Shown in pieces: positions 53,355-63,532 of a stretch of DNA of 64,000 nucleotides. Position 1 is the stretch's first letter. The number at the start of each line of letters is the position of its first letter. The notes under the pieces are model-generated. The model saw only the letters and a program-made list of their open reading frames with translations, had not been told where the DNA came from and did no database searches. This DNA is from Microbacter sp. GSS18 (GTDB lineage: Bacteria > Actinomycetota > Actinomycetes > Actinomycetales > Microbacteriaceae), in contig CP119753.1 in NCBI GenBank assembly GCA_029319145.1, positions 62,001-126,000 on the forward strand. The letters are read 5' to 3'. The position numbers were made by a program, and so were the translations under genes.

Positions 53355-55301
53355 ATGGCTACCAACAACTCCAAGTCGGGATCGTCGAAGTCCCGCGCCG
53401 GGTCGAACTCGAAGGCGAAGGCCTCCGCTGACGCCTCGGACGCCGTCGCGAAGGGCGAGCTGCAGACGTCGTCCGACATCCGCAGCGGCTACCTGACCGG
53501 CCCCGGCGTCGATCATCTGCCGGTGCGCTACAGCGTCATCGACGGGCTGGCGGTGTTCGACGGCGACATCGAACTGGGCACGGTCGAACAGGTCGAGGCG
53601 GATGCCGCCGCCGCGCGCGCGGCCCGCGCCGAGGCGCTGGCCGAACCCCTGCACGCCGAGGAGGACGCCCCGGACGACGACCTCGAGTTCGAGCTGGCGG
53701 GCGTCGGCGTGCCGACCTCGTCGTCGTTGCTGTGGCCGGGCGGCGTCGTGCCGTTCGAGATCGACAGCAGCCTGCAGAACCCGGGTCGCGTGAATCAGGC
53801 GATCACGCACCTGCGCGATCGCTCGGCGATCCGGCTGGTGCCCCGCACGAACCAGTCGAACTACGTCGACTTCATCGGTGCGACCGGCAACAGCTCCAAG
53901 ATCGGCATGCAGGGCGGCCGGCAGACGATCCGCCTGACCGCGAACTCGCCGGTCGGAACGGTCGTGCACGAGATCCTCCACGCGATCGGCATCTACCACG
54001 AGCAGTCACGGTCGGACCGCGACGCGTTCATCGACATCAAGTGGCAGAACATCGAGGCCGATGCGCTGCACAACTTCCAGACGGTGCCGGGGTCGGTCGA
54101 CTACTACGACTACGACTACGGCTCGGTGATGCACTATCCCGAGTGGGCGTTCTCGAAGAACGGCCAGGACACGATCGTGCCGCTGCAGTCGGGGGTCACG
54201 ATCGGGCAGCGCGACGGGCTGTCGTGGACCGACCGGCAGACGATCGCGAAGCTGTACGAGCGGTTCTTCACGAACGGCTATTCGGGGGTGTGGGCTCCCG
54301 GCACGGGCAAGTACGCGCTGTGGGTCAACGCCAGCTGGGACAGCTTCAAGGCCAAGTGGCAGCAGTGGAGCGCGCAGGGCCTGCGCCTCGTCGACATCCA
54401 CGTGCGCCGCGTAGGCAACACCAACCGGTACTCGGGCGTCTATCTGCCGGGAACCGGGGCGTACGGCCTGTGGGCGAACGTGTCATGGGCCAGTTTCAAG
54501 GCCAAGCACGCCGAGTGGACGCAGCAGGGCCTGCGCCTGGTCAGCCTGCACGTGCACCGCGTCGGCAACCAGAACCGCTACTCGGGTGTGTTCCTGCCCG
54601 GCTCGGGCGCATGGGGCCTGTGGGTGAACGCGAGCTGGGACAGCTTCAAGGCCAAGTGGCAGCAGTGGAGCGGTCAGGGCCTGCGTCTGGTCGACATCCA
54701 CGTCCACAAGGTCAACGGCCAGACCCGGTACTCGGGCGTCTTCGCCGCGGGCACCGGCAGCTACGCGCTGTGGGCGAATGCGTCGTGGACGAGCTTCATC
54801 GCGAAGTGGAAGCAGTGGAGCGGCCAGGGGCTGCGGCTGGTGGACCTCAACATCCACCGCGACAACGGCAAGAACCGGTACACCGGGGTCTTCCGCCAGG
54901 GCTCGGGCGCCTACTACCTGTGGGCGAACGTGACGTGGGAGGGCTTCCGCGCGAAGTGGCAGGAGCTCGCCGAGAAGGGCCTGCGGCTCGTCGACTACGA
55001 ATTCCCGGCTCCGGAGGTCGGCGGGGTCTTCTCGTCGGCTGATGCCGGCCTCGAGGGCGAGCAGGAGCTGCTGGATCCCGGGATGGAGCAGGACGGCTTC
55101 GGAGGCGTCTTCGGTGAGGACGATGAGACGGATGCCGCGGCTGCGGCGACCGAGGCGGCGGGCCTCGGCGGCTACGTGTTCGGCGAGGTCGACGGCGTTC
55201 CGCTCGTGGTCGACCCCGAGGGCGACGGTGCCGCGGAGCTGCCCGAGCACGCTCCGGTCGAGGAACAGCCGGTCGTCGCGGTCATCGGCGGAGGGGAGTG
55301 A
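53355..55301 (+). CDS. Astacin-like zinc metallopeptidase with five 50-aa tandem repeats
   Basis: The product has 648 residues. A Ser/Lys/Asn/Ala-rich disordered N-terminus (about 1-40) has no signal peptide. The zinc motif is H205-E-I-L-H209-A-I-G-I-Y-H215-E and the Met-turn is S257-V-M-H-Y261, as in astacins (M12A). Then come five repeats with the pattern RYSGV-PGTG-Y-LW-N-SW-SF-AKW--W--QGLRLVD-HVH, beginning at Y309, 359, 409, 459 and 509, resembling the bacterial tandem repeat domain 1 (BTRD1) seen with polyglycine hydrolases. The last 90 residues are acidic. It may cleave an external protein target; the export route is unclear. GGAAGAGACAG precedes the ATG. Confidence 0.87.
   Translation: MATNNSKSGSSKSRAGSNSKAKASADASDAVAKGELQTSSDIRSGYLTGPGVDHLPVRYSVIDGLAVFDGDIELGTVEQVEADAAAARAARAEALAEPLHAEEDAPDDDLEFELAGVGVPTSSSLLWPGGVVPFEIDSSLQNPGRVNQAITHLRDRSAIRLVPRTNQSNYVDFIGATGNSSKIGMQGGRQTIRLTANSPVGTVVHEILHAIGIYHEQSRSDRDAFIDIKWQNIEADALHNFQTVPGSVDYYDYDYGSVMHYPEWAFSKNGQDTIVPLQSGVTIGQRDGLSWTDRQTIAKLYERFFTNGYSGVWAPGTGKYALWVNASWDSFKAKWQQWSAQGLRLVDIHVRRVGNTNRYSGVYLPGTGAYGLWANVSWASFKAKHAEWTQQGLRLVSLHVHRVGNQNRYSGVFLPGSGAWGLWVNASWDSFKAKWQQWSGQGLRLVDIHVHKVNGQTRYSGVFAAGTGSYALWANASWTSFIAKWKQWSGQGLRLVDLNIHRDNGKNRYTGVFRQGSGAYYLWANVTWEGFRAKWQELAEKGLRLVDYEFPAPEVGGVFSSADAGLEGEQELLDPGMEQDGFGGVFGEDDETDAAAAATEAAGLGGYVFGEVDGVPLVVDPEGDGAAELPEHAPVEEQPVVAVIGGGE
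54279..55028 (+). repeat. Five in-frame 150-bp repeats in the metallopeptidase gene
   Basis: The repeat start codon TAC/TAT recurs at 54279, 54429, 54579, 54729 and 54879, exactly 150 bp apart. Copies 1 and 3 are especially close (shared LWVNASWDSFKAKWQQWS), indicating recent duplication or conversion. Confidence 0.9.
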
Positions 55302-55328
55302 TCCTCCCGCCGAAGCGGCGGTGTGACG

Positions 55329-55369
55329 CGGCGGTGCCGTCGACCCGGCAGGGGTCGGCGGCACCGCCG
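55329..55369. terminator. 11-bp stem with inner stem, convergent terminator
   Basis: CGGCGGTGCCG (55329-55339) pairs with CGGCACCGCCG (55359-55369), and GACCC/GGGTC pairs inside. It lies between the metallopeptidase and exporter stops. Confidence 0.8.
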
Positions 55370-55380
55370 TACGCGGAGGA

Positions 55381-57764
<2,384 letters not shown>

Positions 57765-57806
57765 ATTCCGACCAGAGTGCACACAAAGGGCGGCCTCCGA
57801 CGCGCT

Positions 57807-57917
57807 GCGCGACCCGTCCCCGGCGTCTCCCGTGTGCCGGAACTCAGGCGGAATCCAGCGGCACCCGGATAGCAGGGTGTGTCGGCGGAATCCTGCCTGC
57901 GTGATGACACGCGTGCG
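57807..57917. repeat. Intergenic repeat, copy 1 (111 bp)
   Basis: It starts GCGCGACCCGTCC and ends GACACGCGTGCG. It is about 85% identical by eye to copy 2, 139 bp downstream. Internal complementary arms (ACTCAGGCGGA with TCCTGCCTG) let the unit fold as a long hairpin. Confidence 0.75.
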
Positions 57918-57945
57918 GCGGCCAGGGTTGCCGGAGGCCGCGGCC

Positions 57946-58057
57946 GCGCGACCCGTCCTCGGCGTCTCCCGTGTGCAGAAACTCAGGCGGAATCGCGCGG
58001 CACGCGGGAGGTGCAGGCGTGTCGGCCGCATCCTGCCTGAGTCATGACACACGTGCG
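57946..58057. repeat. Intergenic repeat, copy 2 (112 bp)
   Basis: It has the same borders as copy 1. Internal arms CGTGTG/CACACG and CTCAGGC/GCCTGAG are better matched here than in copy 1. The two copies and the tract that follows fill most of the 396 bp between the TetR and sigma genes, which holds no gene. Confidence 0.75.
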
Positions 58058-58060
58058 TCC

Positions 58061-58120
58061 GGAGGGGGATGGGAAGGAGGGGTATGGGAAGGAGGGGGAT
58101 GGGGAAGGAGGGGGAGGAGG
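58061..58120 (+). repeat. Polypurine tandem repeat, G-quadruplex-prone
   Basis: Units GGAGGGGGATGGGAA (58061), GGAGGGGTATGGGAA (58076), GGAGGGGGATGGGGAA (58091) and a partial GGAGGGGGAGGAGG (58107). The strand is almost purely purine with many GGG runs. It lies 22 bp beyond the stop of the minus-strand sigma gene. Confidence 0.85.
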
Positions 58121-58142
58121 TCACGGGGCGGCCACGGGCGCG

Positions 58143-59399
58143 TCAGCCCGTCAGCGCCTCAGCCTTCGCCCGCAGCACCTGCTGCTGAGCGGCGTTCGCG
58201 GTCAGCGCGGCGGCGGTCAGCAACGCTGACCGAGCCTCTTCGGTCCGGCCCAGCTGCGCCAGCAACTCGCCGCGCACGCTCGGCAGCAGGTGCGACCCGC
58301 GCAGCGCCCCGGATTCTTCCAGCGCGTCGACGATCGCCAGGGCCTCGGCCGGCCCGGAGGCCATCGAGACCGCGACCGCACGGTTGAGCTCCACGACGGG
58401 ACCGGGTGCGATACGGCCGAGCACCTCGTACAGCACGACGATGCGGGCCCAGTCGGTGTCGGCGACGCTCGGCGCGACGGCATGGCATGCGGCGATCGCC
58501 GCCTGCAGGGCGTACGGCCCGCGCCCTGTGCCCCGCGCGGCCGAGGCGGCATCCGCCCTCCGGAGCAGGTCGAGGCCGCGCGCGATCTGCCCGCGGTCCC
58601 AGCGGCGGCGGTCCTGGTCGGCGAGGAGCACCGGACCCGAGCCCGACTCGCGCGCCGCGAAGCGGGAGCGCTGAAGCTCCATGAGGGCCAGCAGGCCCAG
58701 CGGCTCGGGTTCGCGGGGGAGGAGCCCGGTCACGATGCGGCCGAGCCGGATCGCCTCGTCGGCGAGGTCGGGGCGCACCCAGCGGTCGCCCGCGGTGGCG
58801 GCGTAGCCCTCGGTGAACACCAGGTAGACCACCCCCAGAACCGCCGTGAGCCGTTCGCGCCACTCCGCCGGATCGGGCGTCTCGAACGGCACGCCGGCCG
58901 CCGCGAGCGTCTTCTTCGCCCGCGTGATGCGCGCCTGCACCGTCGGCACGGTCGTCAGCAGCATCCGCGCGATCTCGTCCGTCGACAGCCCCGCGACCAC
59001 GCGCAGGGTGAGCGCCACCTGCGACTCTCGCGACAGGGCGGGATGGCACGCGGTGAATACGAGGCGCAGCATGTCGTCGTCTATGGGCTCCCACGCGTCG
59101 TCGGAGGCGTCGTCGAGCGTGTGCGCGATGGCGGCGTACCGCTCGTCGAGGCGCTCACGGCGTCGCCACGCGTCGATCGCGCGACGCTTGGCGACGGCCG
59201 TGAGCCAGGCTCCGGGATTGCGGGGGATGCCGGCCTCCGGCCAGGACTGCAGCGCCTCGAGCACCGACTCCTGCGCGACGTCCTCGGCGAGGCCGATGTC
59301 CCCGGTCATCCTGGCGACGGATGCCGTGATCCGCAGGCCCTCGATGCGCCAGATCGCGTCTACCGTGCGCCGGACGTCGTCCATGCCGGGGCCGCTCAC
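58143..59399 (-). CDS. ECF sigma factor, ECF42-like with TPR-type C-terminal extension
   Basis: The product has 418 residues from a GTG overlapping the YCII gene stop (GTGA), with GAGGAG upstream; an ATG at 59384 is the alternative. Sigma region 2 includes LAEDVAQESVLEALQSWPEAGIPRNPGAWLTAVAKRRAIDAWRRR and region 4 includes GLSTDEIARMLLTTVPTVQARITRAKKTL. A helical extension of about 230 residues follows (YLVFTEGYAA, ELNRAVAVSMASGPAEAL), the hallmark of ECF42 sigma factors, which lack a classical anti-sigma and pair with DGPF/YCII proteins. Confidence 0.92.
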   Translation of the reverse strand: MSGPGMDDVRRTVDAIWRIEGLRITASVARMTGDIGLAEDVAQESVLEALQSWPEAGIPRNPGAWLTAVAKRRAIDAWRRRERLDERYAAIAHTLDDASDDAWEPIDDDMLRLVFTACHPALSRESQVALTLRVVAGLSTDEIARMLLTTVPTVQARITRAKKTLAAAGVPFETPDPAEWRERLTAVLGVVYLVFTEGYAATAGDRWVRPDLADEAIRLGRIVTGLLPREPEPLGLLALMELQRSRFAARESGSGPVLLADQDRRRWDRGQIARGLDLLRRADAASAARGTGRGPYALQAAIAACHAVAPSVADTDWARIVVLYEVLGRIAPGPVVELNRAVAVSMASGPAEALAIVDALEESGALRGSHLLPSVRGELLAQLGRTEEARSALLTAAALTANAAQQQVLRAKAEALTG

Positions 59400-59815
59400 T
59401 CGGTGCCGAGCTCCTCGCGCCAGCCCTTCTCCTTCTGGATGTACTCGTTGTCGGCGTGCTCGGCGAAGTCGCTCTCGTCGGTCACGCGGCGCACCTCGAG
59501 CTTGTTGCCGGGGGTCAGCGGGCATCGCTTGGCCCACTCGAGCGCCTCTTCGGCGGTGGCCGTCTGGATGATCCAGAATCCGTTGAACAGCTCGTGCACT
59601 TCGCCGTAGGGGCCGTCGCTGACGATCGGCGCCTCACCCGAGAAGTCGACGACGTAGCCGGGCTCCATCGCGAGACCCTCGCCCGCGACCAGCACGCCCG
59701 CGGCGATCATCGCCTCGTTGTACGCGCCCATGGCGTTGATGACGGCCTCGAAGTCCATCTCCTGGTAGTTCGTCACGGCCTCGGCGGTCGCCCGCATGAT
59801 CAGCATGTGCTTCAT
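59396..59815 (-). CDS. YCII/DGPF domain protein, ECF42 partner
   Basis: The product has 139 residues. The DGPF-type motif is SDGPYGEVHELFNGFWIIQTATAEEALEWAKRCPL; the N-terminus MKHMLIMRATAEAVTNY fits the YCII-related family. It is co-translated with the sigma factor. Such partners are thought to influence the sigma factor, but the mechanism is unknown. Confidence 0.9.
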   Translation of the reverse strand: MKHMLIMRATAEAVTNYQEMDFEAVINAMGAYNEAMIAAGVLVAGEGLAMEPGYVVDFSGEAPIVSDGPYGEVHELFNGFWIIQTATAEEALEWAKRCPLTPGNKLEVRRVTDESDFAEHADNEYIQKEKGWREELGTE

Positions 59816-59998
59816 CTCTTGCTCCCTGTTCGGCGGGGATCTGTCGTCCCCTCTCACTATCGCGTCGAACGGCGACCGCGGGGATCGACATGGCCGCGGA
59901 ATCTCCTCTCGGGTATCATCCGCGGCCGTTCGGCGGTGAGGGGGCGGGCGTCCGCCGAACGCGCGGTCTGGGCCATGCGTGTCTGCACCCGTTGCCCC

Positions 59999-60004
59999 TA
60001 TCGT
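59999..60004 (+). promoter_or_regulatory. -10 box of the GNAT gene at 60011
   Basis: TATCGT ends 6 nt before the ATG, with no ribosome binding site. Confidence 0.5.
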
Positions 60005-60010
60005 GGCGCC

Positions 60011-60661
60011 ATGGACATGGAGCGCATCTGGCCGCTGTTCGGTCTGCGGCTGCAGACGCCGAGGCTCGTGCTGCGCCCGGTGCGGGACGAGGATTTCCCG
60101 GGGCTCGTCGACGCGGCCGTCGCCGGCATCCATGAGCCCGGCCGGCTGCCGTTCCTTTCGCCGTGGTCCGAGGCCGAGCCCGACGCCCTGGCACGCTCGA
60201 TGGTGCAGTTCCACTGGGGCCTGCGCGTCGGGGCGGGTCCGCAGAAGTGGACGGTGAGCTTCGCCGTGCTGCGGGACGGCGTGCCGATCGGCGTGCAGGA
60301 CGTGGGCGCCGTGCACTTCGCCGATCGGCGCACGATCGAGTCCGGCTCGTGGCTCACGCAGGCGCATCAGGGTCAGGGCCTCGGCACCGAGATGCGCGCC
60401 GGGCTGCTGATGTTCGCGTTCGACCATCTCGGAGCCGAGGTCGCGGAGTCCAGTGCGTTCGCGTGGAACGCGCCCTCGCTCGGGGTGTCGCGAAAGCTCG
60501 GGTACGAGCTCAACGGTCGTACGCGCGCCCGCCCCAAGCCCGGCGAGGTGGCCGACGAGATCCGCGTCCGCATCACGCCCGAGCTGTTCCGGCGCCCCGA
60601 CTGGGAGCTCGGCGTCGAGGGCGTGGAGCCGGCGAGGCGGCAGCTGCTGGGCGCCGACTGA
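60011..60661 (+). CDS. GNAT family N-acetyltransferase (RimJ/RimL type)
   Basis: The product has 216 residues. GLRLQTPRLVLRPVRDEDFPGLVDAAVAGIHE is the RimJ/RimL-like start; WLTQAHQGQGLGTEMRAGLLMFAFDHLGAEVAESSAFAWNAPSLGVSRKLGYELNG contains the acetyl-CoA loop and the Asn-x-x-S element. It acetylates an amino group of a protein or small molecule. The transcript seems leaderless. Confidence 0.88.
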   Translation: MDMERIWPLFGLRLQTPRLVLRPVRDEDFPGLVDAAVAGIHEPGRLPFLSPWSEAEPDALARSMVQFHWGLRVGAGPQKWTVSFAVLRDGVPIGVQDVGAVHFADRRTIESGSWLTQAHQGQGLGTEMRAGLLMFAFDHLGAEVAESSAFAWNAPSLGVSRKLGYELNGRTRARPKPGEVADEIRVRITPELFRRPDWELGVEGVEPARRQLLGAD

Positions 60662-60737
60662 CGTCGCCGGGCCGGGTGCGCGAACCTGTGCGGCTCGTGT
60701 GAAATGCCCGATGCCCCTGTTGCCGAGCACGCGTTAA

Positions 60738-60767
60738 CGATATATCGGTAGGTATCGCCCGTGTATC
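60738..60767 (+). promoter_or_regulatory. Probable PadR operator with phased TATC steps
   Basis: A perfect CGATATATCG palindrome (60738-60747) is followed by further TATC elements; TATC starts at 60743, 60753 and 60764, 10-11 bp apart, that is on one face of the helix. The region is markedly AT-rich against its surroundings and lies 31-60 bp upstream of the padR ATG. Confidence 0.55.
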
Positions 60768-60797
60768 AGGCGACATCATCCCTGTGAGGAGGTCATC

Positions 60798-61376
60798 ATG
60801 AACGATTCCTATGGCGACCGCGGAGGATCGCGGCGCGGACCCGGCTCCGGATTCGGGCGCGGCTTCTCGGGCTCCGACATCTGGGAGGCCATGGACCAGC
60901 TCAAGGAAGGCTTCGAGCAGCGCTTCGGCGGCATGCGCATGGGCCGCGGCGACGTCCGCTCGGCGGTCCTCGCGCTCCTTGCCGAAGAGCCCATGCACGG
61001 CTATCAGATCATCCACGAGATCGAGGAGCGCTCCGGCGGCATGTGGAAGCCGAGCCCCGGCTCGGTGTACCCGACGCTGCAGATGCTGGCCGACGAGGGT
61101 CTCATCACGGCCGAGACCTCCGGCGACAAGAAGGTGTACTCGCTGACGGATGCCGGCAAGGAGGAGGCCGCCGCGGCCGCCGACAAGTCCGCGCCGTGGG
61201 AGTCGCCCATGATGAAGGACGCCGCGCGCGCCACGGCGCTGCCCAAGGCCGGCGCCAAGCTCGCCCAGGCCGCCGCTCAGGTGGGCCAGGCAGGCACGCG
61301 CGAGCAGGTCGACGAGGCCGTCGCGGTGCTCGAAGAAGCGCGCCGCAGGCTGTACGCGATCCTCGCCGAGGACTGA
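60798..61376 (+). CDS. PadR family transcriptional regulator
   Basis: The product has 192 residues, with GAGGAGG upstream of the ATG. A Gly/Arg/Ser-rich N-terminus precedes the winged helix: VRSAVLALLAEEPMHGYQIIHEIEERSGGMWKPSPGSVYPTLQMLADEGLITAET. The helical C-terminus (EQVDEAVAVLEEARRRLYAILAED) is the dimerisation part. It probably represses itself and the ABC1-kinase gene 33 bp downstream. Confidence 0.92.
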   Translation: MNDSYGDRGGSRRGPGSGFGRGFSGSDIWEAMDQLKEGFEQRFGGMRMGRGDVRSAVLALLAEEPMHGYQIIHEIEERSGGMWKPSPGSVYPTLQMLADEGLITAETSGDKKVYSLTDAGKEEAAAAADKSAPWESPMMKDAARATALPKAGAKLAQAAAQVGQAGTREQVDEAVAVLEEARRRLYAILAED

Positions 61377-61409
61377 TCCGTGCCGCCCGAACGTCGGCAT
61401 CATGGAGAC

Positions 61410-63101
61410 ATGACGACCGACGCCCGGGCCGCGCGCGCCCGCTACCGCCGCATCATGCGGTTCGCCTGGCGGTACATGGTCCAGGCGTGGTGGTTCGAGC
61501 TGTTCCTGCCGCGGGTGGGGCTCGGACCGTTCGCGGCGCGCGGCCGATCGGAGCGCATGCGGCGCATCGCCCGCAACTTCCATGACGTGGCGGTCGAGCT
61601 CGGCGGACTGATGATCAAGGTCGGCCAGTTCATGTCGAGCCGTCTCGACGTGCTGCCCCCCGAGATCACCAGCGAACTCGAGAGCCTCCAGGACGAGGTC
61701 CCGCCCGTCGACTTCGCGGCCATCCGGTCGCTCGCCGAATCGGAGCTCGGACGGTCGCTGGATCACGCGTTCGCGTCGGTCGACCCGGCTCCGCTGGCGG
61801 CGGCATCCCTCGGTCAGGCACATCGGGCGACGCTGCTCGAGTCGGATGCCGACGACACCGGGTTCGCGGGCGTCGTCGTGAAGATCCAGCGGCCCGGCAT
61901 CGAGGACATCGTCGCGATCGACCTCACGGCTCTGCGCCGCGTCGCGCGGCTGATGAACCGCGTGCGCATCGTGCGACAGCACGTCGACCTGCCCGCGCTC
62001 ATCGAGGAGTTCGCCGCGACGAGCCTCGAGGAGATCGACTACATCCACGAGGCCGCCAACGCCGCGCGCTTCGCGGAGGACTTCGCCGGCGACCCGCGTG
62101 TGCGTGTGCCCGAGGTCGCGTGGGAGCGCTCGACGCGACGCGTGCTGACGCTGCAGGACGTCTCGGCGATCAAGATCAACGACCACGAGGCGCTCCGGGC
62201 GGCCGGGATCGACCCGAGCGAGGTCGCCCGTGTGTTCGCCGACGTGATGTTCGACCAGATGTTCGCGCACGGCTACTTCCACGCCGATCCGCATCCGGGC
62301 AATCTGTTCGTGACTCCCACTCCGGAGGCCGCGGACGGTCCGGGCTTCGCGCTCACCTTCGTCGATTTCGGCATGATGGGCCAGGTTCCGGATCGGCTGC
62401 GCAGCGGCATGCGGCAGCTGATGATCGCGGTCGCGGGGCGCGACAGCAGACAGCTCGTCGGCGCCATCCGCGACATGGGCGTGCTGCTGCCCACCGCCGA
62501 CACCGGCGAGCTCGAGCATGCGATGCGCGAGCTGTTCTCGCGCTTCGGAGGCATGGCGTTCTCCGAGCTTCAGCAGGTCGACGTCCGCGAGTTCGAGGAC
62601 TTCGCGGTCGAGTTCGGCGAGACGATGCGCTCGATGCCGTTCCAGCTGCCCGAGAACTTCCTGCTCATCATCCGCGCGGTCTCGCTCACGTCGGGCCTGT
62701 GCAGCTCGCTCGATCCCGCCTTCAACGTGTGGGACGCGGCGGAGCCGTACGCGCAGCAGCTGCTGCGCGAGGAGCGCGGCAACATCGTGCAGTCCGTCGC
62801 GAAGGAGGTCTCGAGCGTGGCGGGCATCGTGGCGCGGCTGCCGCGGCGCGTCGACGACCTGGTCACCAAGCTCGACGACGGCAAGCTCGCGGTCGACATG
62901 TCGAGTCTGGACCGCAGATTCGCCCGTCTCGAGCGCCTCGCGCGCCGCGGCGTGTGGGGAGCCGTCTTCGGGTCGCTGCTCGTCGGCGGCGCGCTGCTGT
63001 ACGGGTCCGAGGCGGCGTGGGGGACGACGCTCATGCTGCTGTCGATCCCACCGGGCCTCGCGGCGATCTTCTCCGGCGTGGGGCGTCGCGGGCCGCGCTA
63101 G
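61410..63101 (+). CDS. ABC1/UbiB family atypical kinase
   Basis: The product has 563 residues. The family KxGQ motif is K70-V-G-Q73 (GLMIKVGQFMSSR), the nucleotide lysine is in GVVVKIQRPG, HADPHPGN is the catalytic loop and FVDFGMMG the metal site. Two hydrophobic stretches at the C-terminus (GAVFGSLLVGGALLYG, LMLLSIPPGLAAIFSG) anchor it in the membrane. UbiB/ABC1 proteins support isoprenoid quinone synthesis through an ATPase activity. It follows padR in the same direction. Confidence 0.92.
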   Translation: MTTDARAARARYRRIMRFAWRYMVQAWWFELFLPRVGLGPFAARGRSERMRRIARNFHDVAVELGGLMIKVGQFMSSRLDVLPPEITSELESLQDEVPPVDFAAIRSLAESELGRSLDHAFASVDPAPLAAASLGQAHRATLLESDADDTGFAGVVVKIQRPGIEDIVAIDLTALRRVARLMNRVRIVRQHVDLPALIEEFAATSLEEIDYIHEAANAARFAEDFAGDPRVRVPEVAWERSTRRVLTLQDVSAIKINDHEALRAAGIDPSEVARVFADVMFDQMFAHGYFHADPHPGNLFVTPTPEAADGPGFALTFVDFGMMGQVPDRLRSGMRQLMIAVAGRDSRQLVGAIRDMGVLLPTADTGELEHAMRELFSRFGGMAFSELQQVDVREFEDFAVEFGETMRSMPFQLPENFLLIIRAVSLTSGLCSSLDPAFNVWDAAEPYAQQLLREERGNIVQSVAKEVSSVAGIVARLPRRVDDLVTKLDDGKLAVDMSSLDRRFARLERLARRGVWGAVFGSLLVGGALLYGSEAAWGTTLMLLSIPPGLAAIFSGVGRRGPR

Positions 63102-63180
63102 CCGCGCCCGCCTCGCGACGCCGAACGCGACCTAGACTGGCCACGAGGGCGCTGGGCGCACCGGCGCCGAGAGGGCAGCC

Positions 63181-63444
63181 ATGCCGGCATCGGATGACGA
63201 TCTGTCTCCCGAGGAGGCGGAGGAGATCGCCCGTCATGCCCGCGAAGGGCGACTCGACACCGGCGATCCCGAGATCCGTCGCGTCGTGCACGAGGCGAAC
63301 CGCGAAGTCGTGCGGCACTCGCTGTGGGGCGACATGCCCGTCAGGCAGCGCCGGCTGCTGCTGATCGGCGGCATCGCCTTCATCGCCCTGTGGGTGATCG
63401 GCCTCGCCGTGCCGCTGCTTCTGACCTTCGGGTCCGGTCCCTGA
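63181..63444 (+). CDS. Small single-span membrane protein
   Basis: The product has 87 residues: an acidic/polar N-terminus (DDDLSPEEAEEIARHAREG), then one hydrophobic helix near the C-terminus (RRLLLIGGIAFIALWVIGLAVPLLLTFG). GAGAGGGCAGCC precedes the ATG. I do not recognise a family; likely cytosolic N-terminus and membrane anchor. Confidence 0.65.
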   Translation: MPASDDDLSPEEAEEIARHAREGRLDTGDPEIRRVVHEANREVVRHSLWGDMPVRQRRLLLIGGIAFIALWVIGLAVPLLLTFGSGP

Positions 63445-63496
63445 CCGGACCGCGATCGGTTCGCCGCGGCCGTGACGCTCTGGCATCCCCGCGTGA

Positions 63497-63525
63497 TTGT
63501 GAACGATGCGTTCACTATCTAGGCT
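63497..63525 (+). promoter_or_regulatory. Promoter with a 17-bp palindrome in the spacer
   Basis: TTGTGA (63497-63502), 17 bp, TAGGCT (63520-63525), 7 nt before the ATG. GTGAACG (63499-63505) and CGTTCAC (63509-63515) flank ATG and form a perfect palindrome reaching from the -35 into the spacer, typical of repressor sites (TetR-like). Confidence 0.7.
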
Positions 63526-63532
63526 GGGAGAC

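Noticed and set aside
54279..55028. 150-bp periodic repeats as a CRISPR or satellite
   Set aside because: The repeats are in frame, diverged at third positions and encode a protein repeat; there are no spacers.
57786..58124. An N-terminal extension of the TetR gene through the repeat region
   Set aside because: The translation is low-complexity (PIPLLPIPLL) from the polypurine tract; the ATG at 57746 begins a normal TetR and follows an operator.
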